A DNA stretch of 64,000 bases from Sediminicoccus sp. KRV36. Lineage in GTDB: Bacteria; Pseudomonadota; Alphaproteobacteria; Acetobacterales; Acetobacteraceae. The first letter of the stretch is position 1. Each line of letters opens with the position of its first letter. The position numbers were made by a program, and so were the translations under genes. Of the stretch, positions 1 through 7,926 are shown piece by piece. Location of the stretch: positions 3,348,001-3,412,000 of the forward strand of contig NZ_CP085081.1 of assembly GCF_023243115.1 (NCBI RefSeq). The letters run 5' to 3'. The notes under the pieces were generated by a model. The model searched no databases. It had not been told where the DNA came from and saw nothing but the letters and a program-made list of their open reading frames with translations.

Positions 1-802
1 CCGTGTAGAGCAGCACCGTGTCCTTCGGCTGGATGCGGACGCCCGAGGCTTTCTCCGCCGCTTCCAGATGCGCGATGGTGATATCCGTCCGGTCCGGCAC
101 ATGCGTGAGGTCGAGGCAAAGTGCCTCGGTGAAGAAGGTTTCGAGCGGCATCTGGTCAATCGTCATGGCACCCGGCGCTTCATCGAAATGCACCGGCGCA
201 TCCACATGCGTCCCGCCATGATCGCCCATGTGCAGCACCATCGTGGCCGAGGAGAACTCATAGCCATCCACCACGCGCTTTTCCGCATGCGTGCTGAAGG
301 GATAGAGCTCGATCGTCGGGTGATTGGGCAGGCGCTGGGCCTTGTGGTGAATCTCCCGGCTCAGATCAATCAGCTTCATCATGTGGTTCCCCAGTTGGCG
401 TCTCGAGTATGCGGCAGGTGGCAGGCCAGGCAATCCCGCAGCGGTCGGCTTGGGGGCCGATGCGTGGATGTGCCGCTCCCACAACCGCTCATCCGGTGGC
501 GCGATCAGCGTCGCGAGGTCGCGCAGCAGGGGCTTGTTCGGCAGCGGGGCCAGCCGCATGTCCCGCGCTTCCAGCCGCGCCGTGCAGGCGTAGATGACAC
601 GGCCATCCAGCAGCATCATGCATTCCTTGCATGCATTGGCATTGAGGCAGGCGTAGCGGAAAGCCAGTGTCGGATCCTGCGTAACGCGCAGGCGGCGCAA
701 AGCATCAAGCACGGACTCGCCCGGCTCGAAATCCACGTCGAAGGCGTCCTCGCGCGGGGCTTCGCCAGGCGCGCCGCGCTGGATCAGGAGTGTCGCGCGC
801 AT
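1..802 (-). CDS. 2Fe-2S ferredoxin domain reading in frame into a cyclase/formamidase-like hydrolase (partial, runs off left edge)
   Basis: Two domain types share one uninterrupted minus-strand frame. Residues 1-110 resemble the N-terminal plant-ferredoxin domain of SdhB/FrdB: FEPGESVLDALRRLRV is followed by cysteines in RYACLNANACKEC and VIYAC (C-x5-C-x2-C-x11-C), a plausible 2Fe-2S ligand set. The C-terminal 3Fe/4Fe domain of SdhB is absent. After a Pro/Ala-rich linker, the frame from M141 (position 382) is a metal-dependent cyclase / kynurenine-formamidase-like hydrolase with the metal motif DHGGTHVDAPVHF. The ATG at 802 overlaps the stop of the flavoprotein gene (TGATG), so the ferredoxin part is probably its electron-transfer partner. 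No stop separates the domains. GGGGAA just before the ATGATG at 382-377 could start a separate cyclase, but the upstream protein would still read through. It is either a true fusion, overlapping starts, or a lost stop or sequencing error. Confidence 0.8.
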   Translation of the reverse strand, partial: MRATLLIQRGAPGEAPREDAFDVDFEPGESVLDALRRLRVTQDPTLAFRYACLNANACKECMMLLDGRVIYACTARLEARDMRLAPLPNKPLLRDLATLIAPPDERLWERHIHASAPKPTAAGLPGLPPAAYSRRQLGNHMMKLIDLSREIHHKAQRLPNHPTIELYPFSTHAEKRVVDGYEFSSATMVLHMGDHGGTHVDAPVHFDEAPGAMTIDQMPLETFFTEALCLDLTHVPDRTDITIAHLEAAEKASGVRIQPKDTVLLYT

Positions 803-2457
803 CAGGCCGGCACCGCCGCGCGCGTCAGGCGGAGTGCCTCGCCGCGAGTGAGTTGATTGACCTGCCATGCCGGCTGCGTCTGGGGAAAGTCCTCGCGCTG
901 ATGGGCCCCCCGGCTTTCCTCACGCGCCAGCGCCGCCTCGACCACGGCACGCGCCACCAGGAGCATCTGCCGCAGGTCGAACCAATCCAGGCGCGCCAGA
1001 TCATGCGGTTGATCAGGCGGCCCGGGCGGCACGGAACCGCACTCGGCCTGCAAGGCAGCAATCCCTGCCGCCGCACGCTGCAGGCCGGCGGCGGTGCGGA
1101 AGGGGCCAACATCCCTGGACATCAGCCGCTGCAATGCGGCGACCATCGCCGCCGTGTTCATCGGTGGTCCGGAAGCGCGCAGCAAATCGAGCGCGGCACC
1201 GGCCGCGAAGCCGCGCATCGGCCCGGTCGCCGCCAGGCGCGCCGCCTCACGCCCGGCGATGCGCCCGAAGGCCAGCGCCTCCGTGATCGCATTGCCGGAA
1301 AGACGGTTCGCGCCATTGGCGCCGCCCACTGCCTCGCCGGCGGCGAGCAGCCCCGGCAGATCTGTCCGCATCGCGCGGTCCACCCGGATGCCCCCCATAT
1401 GGTAATGCGCGATCGGCGCCACCTCCACGCAGTCGCGCGTCAGGTCAATTCCATTGGCGGCGAGCTTGTCCACCACCGGGCCGAAGGCTGCGCGCAACTC
1501 GGCCTCCGAGAGATGCGTGAAGCTCAGCCAGGCGCCACCATGCGGCGAACCGCGCCCGGCCTCATTTTCCTTGGTGATGGCATAGGTCGCGAGGTCGCGC
1601 GTCGTGCTGTAGCGGCCTGCTTCGGCGTCACCGCCCCAGCGCGGCAGGAAATCCTCCATCGCGCCATTCAGCAACCGCCCGCCAAGCTTGTAGCGGAACG
1701 GATCCCACATGATGGGGTCCATGCCGATCAGCCGCGGCGCCAGGTGGCCGATCGGGAAGAACTGCACGAATTCCATGTCCACCAGCGTCGCCCCGGCGCG
1801 CAGCGCGAGCGCGTAGCCATCGCCCGACATATTCGCACTCGCACTGTTGCGGGCGTAGAGGCGCGTCAGCCCCCCGGTTGCGATAATGGTCGCGGGGGCG
1901 GCGATGGTGACCGCCTCGCCCGTGGCCACATGGAGGGCGGCCGCCCCCGTCACCGCGCCATCCTGCACGACGAGATCCGTAACGGCGATCTCGCCCACGC
2001 GGCGGATGGCCGGACCGACGCGCTGCACCTGCGCGCGCAGCGTGCGCGAGACGGCCGGGCCCGTGTTGAGGAAATCCACATAGACACAGCGCGCACGGTC
2101 ATGCCCGGGCGCCTGGACGGCGGCGAAGCCATCGCCGGAGCGCGCCCAGCCGACACGCCACTGATCCATCTCCAGGATGCATTCCGCCCCCACCTCGCAC
2201 AGCAGGGCCGCGAGGCCAGGATCGGCCAGCCCGCGCGCTGCGGTCAGCGTATCGGCCAGGTGATGTTCCCAATGATCGCCCTGGCCCACGGCGGCGGCGA
2301 CGGTCATCTGCGCCATCACAGTCGCGCCGCCACGGCCGATCAGGCTGCGATCCAGCAGCAGCACGCGCTGTGCACCGGAGCGCGCGGCCTCGATCGCGGC
2401 ATACATGCCAGCCCCGCCGGCGCCGATGATCAGCACATCGGCCTCGAGATGCGTCAC
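802..2457 (-). CDS. FAD-binding protein, fumarate reductase/succinate dehydrogenase flavoprotein family
   Basis: A 551-aa flavoprotein of the FrdA/SdhA/NadB/AprA family. The N terminus has the dinucleotide-binding motif VLIIGAGGAGMYAAIEAA (residues 8-25), and the C-terminal half has the FAD-contact signature GLLAAGEAVGGANGANRLSG with EAL following. HYHMGGIRVD resembles the substrate-site H-x-x-GG segment of fumarate reductases. The start is GTG at 2457, six bases after AAGGAG; an ATG just upstream is out of frame and meets a stop after one codon. The next gene, starting at 802 in TGATG overlap, supplies a 2Fe-2S domain, so the two could form a soluble two-subunit oxidoreductase. The upstream Bug protein lies in the same operon and probably binds the substrate or a relative in the periplasm. 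The substrate is unknown; no membrane anchor subunit is visible. Confidence 0.9.
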   Translation of the reverse strand: MTHLEADVLIIGAGGAGMYAAIEAARSGAQRVLLLDRSLIGRGGATVMAQMTVAAAVGQGDHWEHHLADTLTAARGLADPGLAALLCEVGAECILEMDQWRVGWARSGDGFAAVQAPGHDRARCVYVDFLNTGPAVSRTLRAQVQRVGPAIRRVGEIAVTDLVVQDGAVTGAAALHVATGEAVTIAAPATIIATGGLTRLYARNSASANMSGDGYALALRAGATLVDMEFVQFFPIGHLAPRLIGMDPIMWDPFRYKLGGRLLNGAMEDFLPRWGGDAEAGRYSTTRDLATYAITKENEAGRGSPHGGAWLSFTHLSEAELRAAFGPVVDKLAANGIDLTRDCVEVAPIAHYHMGGIRVDRAMRTDLPGLLAAGEAVGGANGANRLSGNAITEALAFGRIAGREAARLAATGPMRGFAAGAALDLLRASGPPMNTAAMVAALQRLMSRDVGPFRTAAGLQRAAAGIAALQAECGSVPPGPPDQPHDLARLDWFDLRQMLLVARAVVEAALAREESRGAHQREDFPQTQPAWQVNQLTRGEALRLTRAAVPA

Positions 2458-2470
2458 GCCATTCTCCTTG

Positions 2471-2499
2471 CTGTCAGGCGCAAGACTAGCGCCTGACAG
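2471..2499 (-). terminator. Perfect 11-bp hairpin between Bug gene and flavoprotein gene
   Basis: CTGTCAGGCGC (2471-2481) and GCGCCTGACAG (2489-2499) are perfect inverted arms around the 7-nt loop AAGACTA. No T tract follows on the minus strand. The structure ends one base before the AAGGAG ribosome site of the flavoprotein gene, so it may act as an attenuator or mRNA-stabilising stem at a processing site rather than as a full terminator. Confidence 0.5.
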
Positions 2500-2508
2500 C
2501 CGCCCGCG

Positions 2509-3513
2509 TCAGTCCAGCCGGATATTGGCGCTGCGCACCACGGCGCCCCAGGCCTCCCGCTCCTCACGGGCGCGCTGGGCGAGGCCGGCGGGCGTCGTGT
2601 GGTCCGGCAGGGCCGCCTGCGCGCGCAGGATTTCCAGCATGGAGGGCGTCTGCAAGGCCAGGCCCATCGCCGCATTCAGCCGGGCGATGGCCGCAGCCGG
2701 CGTGCGGGCCGGCGCGAAGATCGCCTGGAAGATGGTGGTGGAGAGTGCCACGCCCTGCTCCTGCAAGGTCGGCACATCGGGCAACAGCGCGAGCCGTGCG
2801 GGCGAGAGCGTCGCCAGCACGCGCACGCGGCCATCACGCGCCAGCGCTTCGGCAGCGCCGGCCGGCATCACCATCGAGTCCACCTGGCCGGCGGCAAGCG
2901 CCTGCTGCGCTGGGGCAGCGCCGGTGAAGGGAACATGCAGCAATTCCACACCGGCCGCCGCGCCGATGCGCAGCATGGCGATCTGCGACACACTGCCCAC
3001 GCCCCAGCTCGAATGCGTCAGCGCGCCAGGGCGGGCGCGGGCGGCCGCGATGAAGGCGCGCAGGTCCACGATCTCGCGCTGCGTGGGGCCGACGGCGAGG
3101 GCCAGTGGCACGTTGGTGATGTTGCTCACCGGCTCGAAATCGCGCTCCGGGTCGTAGGGCAGGTTGCGCATGGCAGCCGGATTGACGGCATGCGTGTCCG
3201 TGACGCCGACCAGGAGCGTGAGCCCATCGGCCGGGGAACGCGCCACCATATTCGCGCCGATGCTGCCATTCGCGCCCGGGCGGTTCTCGACCACCGTGGT
3301 GTTGCCCAGGATCGGCGTGAGCGACTGCGCCATGCCGCGCGCAAGAATATCAGTGATGCCACCCGGGTTATAGGGCACAACGAGGCGCAGGGTGCCCGCG
3401 GGCAGTGCGCCAGGGAGCGCGGCACCAGCACTCTGGGCGAACGCGCCGCTTTGGGTGGCGGCAAGCAGGGACGCCGCGAAGGCGGGCAGGCTGCGGCGAT
3501 GGAAAACGGGCAT
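2509..3513 (-). CDS. Bug/TctC family tripartite tricarboxylate transporter substrate-binding protein
   Basis: A 334-aa periplasmic binding protein with a signal peptide (residues 1-27, HRRSLPAFAASLLAATQ, cleavage near AFAQ). The family signature RLVVPYNPGGITDILAR lies close after it, then VENRPGANGSIGANMVA and the late VPTLQEQG segment. Bug proteins capture carboxylates or other small metabolites in the periplasm. Most are encoded away from any TctAB membrane subunits, as here. GGAGG precedes the ATG at a normal distance. It heads the leftward operon whose later genes are the flavoprotein and the 2Fe-2S/cyclase frame, so its ligand is probably their substrate. The ligand cannot be read from the sequence. 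Confidence 0.93.
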   Translation of the reverse strand: MPVFHRRSLPAFAASLLAATQSGAFAQSAGAALPGALPAGTLRLVVPYNPGGITDILARGMAQSLTPILGNTTVVENRPGANGSIGANMVARSPADGLTLLVGVTDTHAVNPAAMRNLPYDPERDFEPVSNITNVPLALAVGPTQREIVDLRAFIAAARARPGALTHSSWGVGSVSQIAMLRIGAAAGVELLHVPFTGAAPAQQALAAGQVDSMVMPAGAAEALARDGRVRVLATLSPARLALLPDVPTLQEQGVALSTTIFQAIFAPARTPAAAIARLNAAMGLALQTPSMLEILRAQAALPDHTTPAGLAQRAREEREAWGAVVRSANIRLD

Positions 3514-3794
3514 TGAGCCTCCGGTCGGGGTAAGGGAAGATCGCGCTTCGCGGGAAGGCGATGACGGGCAGGCCTAGCAAAGGCTGCGCCAAAGCAATCG
3601 AAGCTGGAACGGCATGGAGCGGGAAAAAACGAGACGCGCTGCCTGCTTTGTAAACGTGCGTTCCGCGCGGATACTGCAAACGAAACGTGCATGCGCTGAC
3701 CAGAAATGCCTCGGCAGGGCCCCGTATCGCTTGCCGGCACCCCGGCCGCCCGACATACCGGGGCCAGAAATCAACCGCCTGGAGGCTGCCCGCC
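3514..3794. promoter_or_regulatory. Divergent intergenic region between two catabolic operons
   Basis: These 281 bp separate the leftward Bug-flavoprotein operon from the rightward ABC importer-hydroxylase operon and must hold both promoters. AAACGTGC occurs twice in the same orientation (3652-3659 and 3683-3690), 31 bp apart or about three helical turns, in an AT-richer patch, which could be an operator pair. CCCCGG...CCGGGG arms near 3750-3770 form a weak hairpin. No credible coding frame is seen; the frame that extends the importer gene upstream has no ribosome site. Confidence 0.35.
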
Positions 3795-4865
3795 ATGCCC
3801 ACGCTGTCCCGTCGTTCGGCCCTTGTTGCCGGAACCGCGCTACTGGCCACCCCGCATGTCGCGCGCGCCCAGGCGGCCATCAAGCTGACATTGCCCTGGC
3901 TCGCCCAGGGCTCGACCGCTTACGCCTACATCGCCCGTGAGATGGGCGCCTTCTCGCGCCGCGGCCTCAATGTGGATGTGACGCGCGGCTTTGGTTCCGT
4001 CGCCGCCGCCCAGGCGCTGGCCCAGGGCCAGTTCGACTACGCCATCGTCGGCGCTGGGCCCATGATCCTCGCCGCCGCGCGCGAACTGCCGATCGTCGGC
4101 ATGGCGACGGTGAATTACGACATGACGATGGGCATCGCGCTGCGCGCCGACAGCCCGATCCGCACCGCGAAGGACCTGGAGGGCAAGCGCATCGGCGCGG
4201 TGCCGACCAGTGCCGAATTCCCCTTCTGGCCTGCTTTTGCGCGGCGCGCCGGCATCAATCTCTCCAGCGTCACGATCCAGCAGATGGACAACCGCGTGCT
4301 GGAACGCTCGCTGATTGACCGCCAGGTGGATGCGATCACCGCCATCGGCTCCTCCACCATTCCGGTGATGCAGGCGCAGAACGCGGCGCACCGCTTCATT
4401 CCGTATTCCTCGGCGGGGCTGAATTTCTACGCCAATGTCATTTGCACGCGCCCCGAGATCCTGCGCGACCGCGCAGCCCAGGCCGAGGCCATCACCGATG
4501 CGCTGCTCGAAGCCGCGGCCTTGCAACTGCGTGAGCCGGACCGTGCGGTGGACATGTTCGTGCGCCAGGTGCCGGAAATCGGCATCACGGCAGGCGGGCG
4601 TGAGAATGCGCGCCTCAGCCAGGGGCTGATGCAGGCGACCATGCTGGCGCCGGAAGCGATCGAGAACGGCCTCGGCTTCACCGACATGGCGAAGTGGAAC
4701 GCCATGACCGACCTCGTGATGGAGTTCGGCGCGCCGGCCGATGCCAAGCGCCCCGCGACGGATGCCATCATCTCCAACCGCTTTGCCGGCCGCATCAAGC
4801 TGACCGAGGCCGAATGGGCCGCGCAGCGCACGCGCCTCGCACCTTTCGGCGCGATGCTGGGCTGA
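3795..4865 (+). CDS. ABC transporter substrate-binding protein, NMT1/THI5-like (SsuA family)
   Basis: A 356-aa periplasmic component of a SsuA/NitT/TauT-type importer. The start is ATG 3795, nine bases after GGAGG. It gives a twin-arginine-like signal (SRRSALVAGTALL, cleavage after VARA) and then the NMT1/THI5 fold: IKLTLPWLAQGSTAYAYIA at the mature N terminus, FDYAIVGAGPMILAA in lobe 1 and KDLEGKRIGAV. The family binds sulfonates, nitrate, pyrimidine precursors and similar small molecules. ATPase and permease genes follow directly, making a complete importer. The downstream amidohydrolase and Mo-hydroxylase suggest the ligand is a carbon/nitrogen compound to be oxidised and hydrolysed, but no residue identifies it. 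Confidence 0.93.
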   Translation: MPTLSRRSALVAGTALLATPHVARAQAAIKLTLPWLAQGSTAYAYIAREMGAFSRRGLNVDVTRGFGSVAAAQALAQGQFDYAIVGAGPMILAAARELPIVGMATVNYDMTMGIALRADSPIRTAKDLEGKRIGAVPTSAEFPFWPAFARRAGINLSSVTIQQMDNRVLERSLIDRQVDAITAIGSSTIPVMQAQNAAHRFIPYSSAGLNFYANVICTRPEILRDRAAQAEAITDALLEAAALQLREPDRAVDMFVRQVPEIGITAGGRENARLSQGLMQATMLAPEAIENGLGFTDMAKWNAMTDLVMEFGAPADAKRPATDAIISNRFAGRIKLTEAEWAAQRTRLAPFGAMLG

Positions 4866-4888
4866 GGGATCAAGGGCAGGATGCCGGG

Positions 4889-5653
4889 ATGATTTCGCTT
4901 CGCGGCGTCCGCAAGACCTACGCCTCGCCGGCCGGGCCGATCGAGGCCGTGGCCGGCGTCTCCGTGGATATCGCCGAGGGAGAGTTCGTCTCCGTCCTCG
5001 GCCCGTCAGGCTGCGGCAAATCCACCCTCCTGATGATGCTGGCGGGCCTTGAGCCCATCACCGCGGGCAGCATTACCATAGGCGGCCAGCCGATGACCGG
5101 CCCGCGCCGTGATGCGGGGCTGGTGTTCCAGGACGCCACGCTGCTGCCCTGGCTCTCCGCGCGCGACAACGTGCTGTTTCCCATCAAGATGATGCGCCTG
5201 CCACGCGAGAAATATTTGGCCCGCGCGGAGGAACTTCTGCATTCGGTCGGCCTGGGCGCCTTCATGGACAAGCGCCCGCGCGAACTGTCCGGCGGTATGC
5301 GCCAGCGCGTCGCTCTCTGCCGGTCACTCGTGCACACCCCCTCCATCATGCTGATGGATGAGCCCTTCTCGGCCCTCGATGCCATCACGCGCGATGAAAT
5401 GGCGCTGGTCCTGCTGGATCTCTGGGCGCGGCATCGCAAGACCGGCATCTTCATCACGCATTCAATCCGCGAGGCGGTGCTGTTGAGCGACCGTGTCCTG
5501 GTGATGACCAAGCGCCCCGCCGTGGTGGTGGCCGATGTGCCCATCCCCTTTGCCCGCCCGCGCGACGAGAGCGTGCAGGACAGTCCTGAATTCATCGCCA
5601 TCGTGGCCAGGCTGCGCGGGATGATCGAGCACAGCATCAAGGATGCGGCGTGA
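4889..5653 (+). CDS. ABC transporter ATP-binding protein (SsuB/TauB type)
   Basis: A 254-aa ATPase of the nitrate/sulfonate/taurine importer class. Walker A is GPSGCGKST (about residue 40), the Q-loop lies in VFQDATLLPW, the signature is LSGGMRQRVALCRSLV, Walker B is IMLMDEPFSALDA and the switch histidine is in FITHSIREA. The ATG at 4889 begins the conserved ISLRGVRKTY strand and lies 23 nt after the binding-protein stop. Its 3' end overlaps the permease start. It powers uptake of the ligand bound by the preceding protein. Confidence 0.95.
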   Translation: MISLRGVRKTYASPAGPIEAVAGVSVDIAEGEFVSVLGPSGCGKSTLLMMLAGLEPITAGSITIGGQPMTGPRRDAGLVFQDATLLPWLSARDNVLFPIKMMRLPREKYLARAEELLHSVGLGAFMDKRPRELSGGMRQRVALCRSLVHTPSIMLMDEPFSALDAITRDEMALVLLDLWARHRKTGIFITHSIREAVLLSDRVLVMTKRPAVVVADVPIPFARPRDESVQDSPEFIAIVARLRGMIEHSIKDAA

Positions 5654-6471
5654 TGGATGGCGCAACCCCCGCCGTGACGGAGGCGCCCGCCGCGCTGAAT
5701 GTGGAGAAGCGCGACCTCGCCCGGCATCCCGCGGTGCAGATCCTGCTGCCCATCGCTTTCGCCGTCTCGGTGCTGCTGCTCTGGGAGTTCCTGGTGGATT
5801 TCTACCAGGTGCCCAAGGTCATCCTGCCCTCGCCGATGGATATCTACCAGCGCACCATCACAGCCTGGCCCTTCCTGTTGCAGCATGCGGTGCCCACGGG
5901 CACCGAGGCCGCTGTCGGCTTCGTGCTGGCCACCGTGCTGGGCATCTCGCTCGCCGTGCTGCTCTCCTATTCGAAATGGGCTTATGCGGCGCTGTATCCG
6001 AATGTCATCTTCTTCCAGCTCATCCCGAAGATCGCGCTGGCACCCTTGTTCATCGTCTGGCTCGGCATCGGCTCCTCCTCTCGGCTGGCGTTCTCGATGT
6101 TCATCGCGTTTTTTCCCGTGGTCATCGCGACATTGACCGGCCTGAACGCGACACCGCCTGACATGCTGCGGCTCTGCAAGGCGCTCACCGCGCGCTCCTG
6201 GCAGGTGTTTCTCTCCGTGCGCTTCCCCTATGCGCTGCCGCATATTTTCTCGGGCCTGAAGATCGCCGTCACCTTCGCCATCATCGGCGTGATCGTGGGT
6301 GAGTTCATCACGGCGCAGGCGGGCCTCGGCTACCTCATCCTCTTTGCCTCCAGCCAGGCAGAGACGGCGCTGATCCTGGCTTCCATCGGTATGCTTTGCG
6401 TGGTGGGACTGGTGCTGTACGGGGTTGTCGCGGGGCTGGAAAAGCTCATTCTGAGCAAGTTCGGACACTAG
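5650..6471 (+). CDS. ABC transporter permease (SsuC/TauC type)
   Basis: A 273-aa inner-membrane permease with about six hydrophobic segments, starting with ILLPIAFAVSVLLLWEFLV. The binding-protein-dependent transport signature is in the second half, and the ATPase-contact EAA-like loop lies around LRLCKALTARSWQVFLSVRF. The start is either GTG 5650 (GTGA, 4-nt overlap with the ATPase gene) or ATG 5653; both follow AAGGA. This tight overlap implies translational coupling with the ATPase. It completes the three-gene importer. The next gene starts 68 bp downstream in the same direction. Confidence 0.94.
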   Translation: MMDGATPAVTEAPAALNVEKRDLARHPAVQILLPIAFAVSVLLLWEFLVDFYQVPKVILPSPMDIYQRTITAWPFLLQHAVPTGTEAAVGFVLATVLGISLAVLLSYSKWAYAALYPNVIFFQLIPKIALAPLFIVWLGIGSSSRLAFSMFIAFFPVVIATLTGLNATPPDMLRLCKALTARSWQVFLSVRFPYALPHIFSGLKIAVTFAIIGVIVGEFITAQAGLGYLILFASSQAETALILASIGMLCVVGLVLYGVVAGLEKLILSKFGH

Positions 6472-6539
6472 GCCGCGGTTCTTCCGGCGGGGTTGCGCCG
6501 GGGGATGAATCGCCGGCTCGGAAGGCAAGGGAGCAGACC

Positions 6540-7811
6540 ATGCAATACGACATCCTCCTCAAGGGCGGCCGAGTGGTCTGCCCGGCTTCGGGTCTCGATG
6601 GCGTGATGGATGTGGCGGTGGCGAATGGCCGCATTGCCGCCATCGCGCCCGAAATCCTCGGCAGTTCTGCGCGTGAGGTGGTCTCGGTCAGGGACAAGCT
6701 CGTGCTGCCCGGCATGGTGGACACGCATGCCCATATCTACACCTATGTTTCCGGCCGCTTCGGCCTGCCGGCCGACATGGCGGGCGTCCATAGCGGCGTG
6801 ACGGCGCTGGTGGACCAGGGCGGCGCCTCCTGCATGACGCTGCCGGGCTTCCAGGAATTCATCGCCAAGCCCGCGCATTCACGCGTCTTCAGCTTCATCA
6901 GCGCCTATGTCGTGGGTGGGCTGGAAGGTCATTACTACCCGACGCTCTACGGCCCCGAGCATGTGGATGTGGACGCGACGGTCAAGGCCGCCCGCGCCAA
7001 TCCCGATCTCGTGAAGGGCGTGAAGGCGCATGCCGAGATCGGCAATATGGCGCGCTACGGGCTGGAAGTTCTCAAGAAGGCCGCACAGATCGGGCGTGAG
7101 GCGGATCTGCCCGTCTATTGCCATTTCGGCCAGCTCTGGCCGACGCCGGAGACCGGCAATAATGGCATTGATGCCGATGAAATCCTGCCGCTGGTCATCC
7201 CCCTGCTGCGGCCTGGCGATATCCTGGCCCACCCCTTCACCCGCCATCCCGGCGGCTTCGTGGATCGGCGCACCGGCAAGGTGCATGGCATGGTGCAAGC
7301 GGCACTCGATGCCGGACTCAAGGTGGATGTGGGCCATGGCTCGCATTTCAGCTTCAAGATGGCGCGCATCAGCCTCGATGCCGGCATCATGCCCGACACG
7401 CTGGGCGCCGACATGCATGGCTACAACACGCGCATCCCTGCCCCACCCGGCACGCCCGCCAATCATTCGGACCCGGAGGAGGATCACCCCTTCACCGGCA
7501 AGGCGCGCTTCTCGCTGACGCTGGCGATGAGCGAACTCATCGCGCTGGGTGTTCCTCTCGAGCGGATCGTGCCCATGGTCACCACCGGGCCAGCCGCCAT
7601 GCTGCGCCTGGATGATGGCATCGGCACGCTGCGCATCGGCGCGCTCGCGGATATCTCGGTGCTGGATGATCTGCGCGGGCGCTTCAAGATGGCCGATAAC
7701 GAAGGCACGGAGGTTGTCGCCGAACGGCTGTTGCAGCCGGCCTTCTGCCTGAAGGCCGGCATGCGGTTTGACGCCACGGCGCCGATTTTGCCTGCGGCCA
7801 TCGCTGCATGA
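6540..7811 (+). CDS. Amidohydrolase/deacetylase-family metallohydrolase
   Basis: A 423-aa cyclic-amidase-type TIM-barrel enzyme. It shows LPGMVDTHAHIY (metal HxH after strand 1), KGVKAHAEIG with the lysine expected to be carboxylated as metal bridge, VYCHFG and LAHPF supplying further histidines, and GADMHGY with the catalytic aspartate. The closest family resemblance is dihydroorotase-like amidohydrolases and deacetylases (EF_0837 type), which hydrolyse amide bonds in rings or N-acyl groups. Start ATG 6540 follows AGGGAG. It sits between the ABC importer and the Mo-hydroxylase genes, so a role in opening or deacylating the imported compound is inferred. The substrate is unknown. Confidence 0.9.
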   Translation: MQYDILLKGGRVVCPASGLDGVMDVAVANGRIAAIAPEILGSSAREVVSVRDKLVLPGMVDTHAHIYTYVSGRFGLPADMAGVHSGVTALVDQGGASCMTLPGFQEFIAKPAHSRVFSFISAYVVGGLEGHYYPTLYGPEHVDVDATVKAARANPDLVKGVKAHAEIGNMARYGLEVLKKAAQIGREADLPVYCHFGQLWPTPETGNNGIDADEILPLVIPLLRPGDILAHPFTRHPGGFVDRRTGKVHGMVQAALDAGLKVDVGHGSHFSFKMARISLDAGIMPDTLGADMHGYNTRIPAPPGTPANHSDPEEDHPFTGKARFSLTLAMSELIALGVPLERIVPMVTTGPAAMLRLDDGIGTLRIGALADISVLDDLRGRFKMADNEGTEVVAERLLQPAFCLKAGMRFDATAPILPAAIAA

Positions 7812-7867
7812 TTCCGCATGATGACCGGAGGGCGCAGCCCGGAGGTCTGATTCGGCCAGAACAAAAG

Positions 7868-7913
7868 GCGAGGCTCTGCCTCGCGCTCCGCCGGGGTCCG
7901 TGGCGGACCCCGG
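7868..7913. repeat. Tandem perfect hairpins (REP-like intergenic element)
   Basis: Two adjacent palindromes fill the gap between the amidohydrolase and hydroxylase genes. The first is GCGAGGC-TCT-GCCTCGC (7868-7884); the second is CCGGGGTCCG-TGG-CGGACCCCGG (7891-7913). Both have 3-nt loops and no T tract. The form resembles dispersed REP-like elements of high-GC alphaproteobacteria. It could partly uncouple expression of the hydroxylase genes from the importer genes. An alternative GTG start at 7900 would lie in this stem, so the ATG at 7927 is preferred. Confidence 0.5.
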
Positions 7914-7926
7914 ACCCCACCGCACC

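Noticed and set aside
790..2496. 568-codon open frame on the plus strand
   Set aside because: It is antisense to the flavoprotein gene, rich in Arg/His/Gln/Pro, with no domain and no ribosome site; such shadows are expected in high-GC DNA.
4918..6528. 536-codon minus-strand frame
   Set aside because: Antisense to the ABC ATPase and permease, which have clear motifs; the frame's composition is low-complexity Arg/Gln/Ser.
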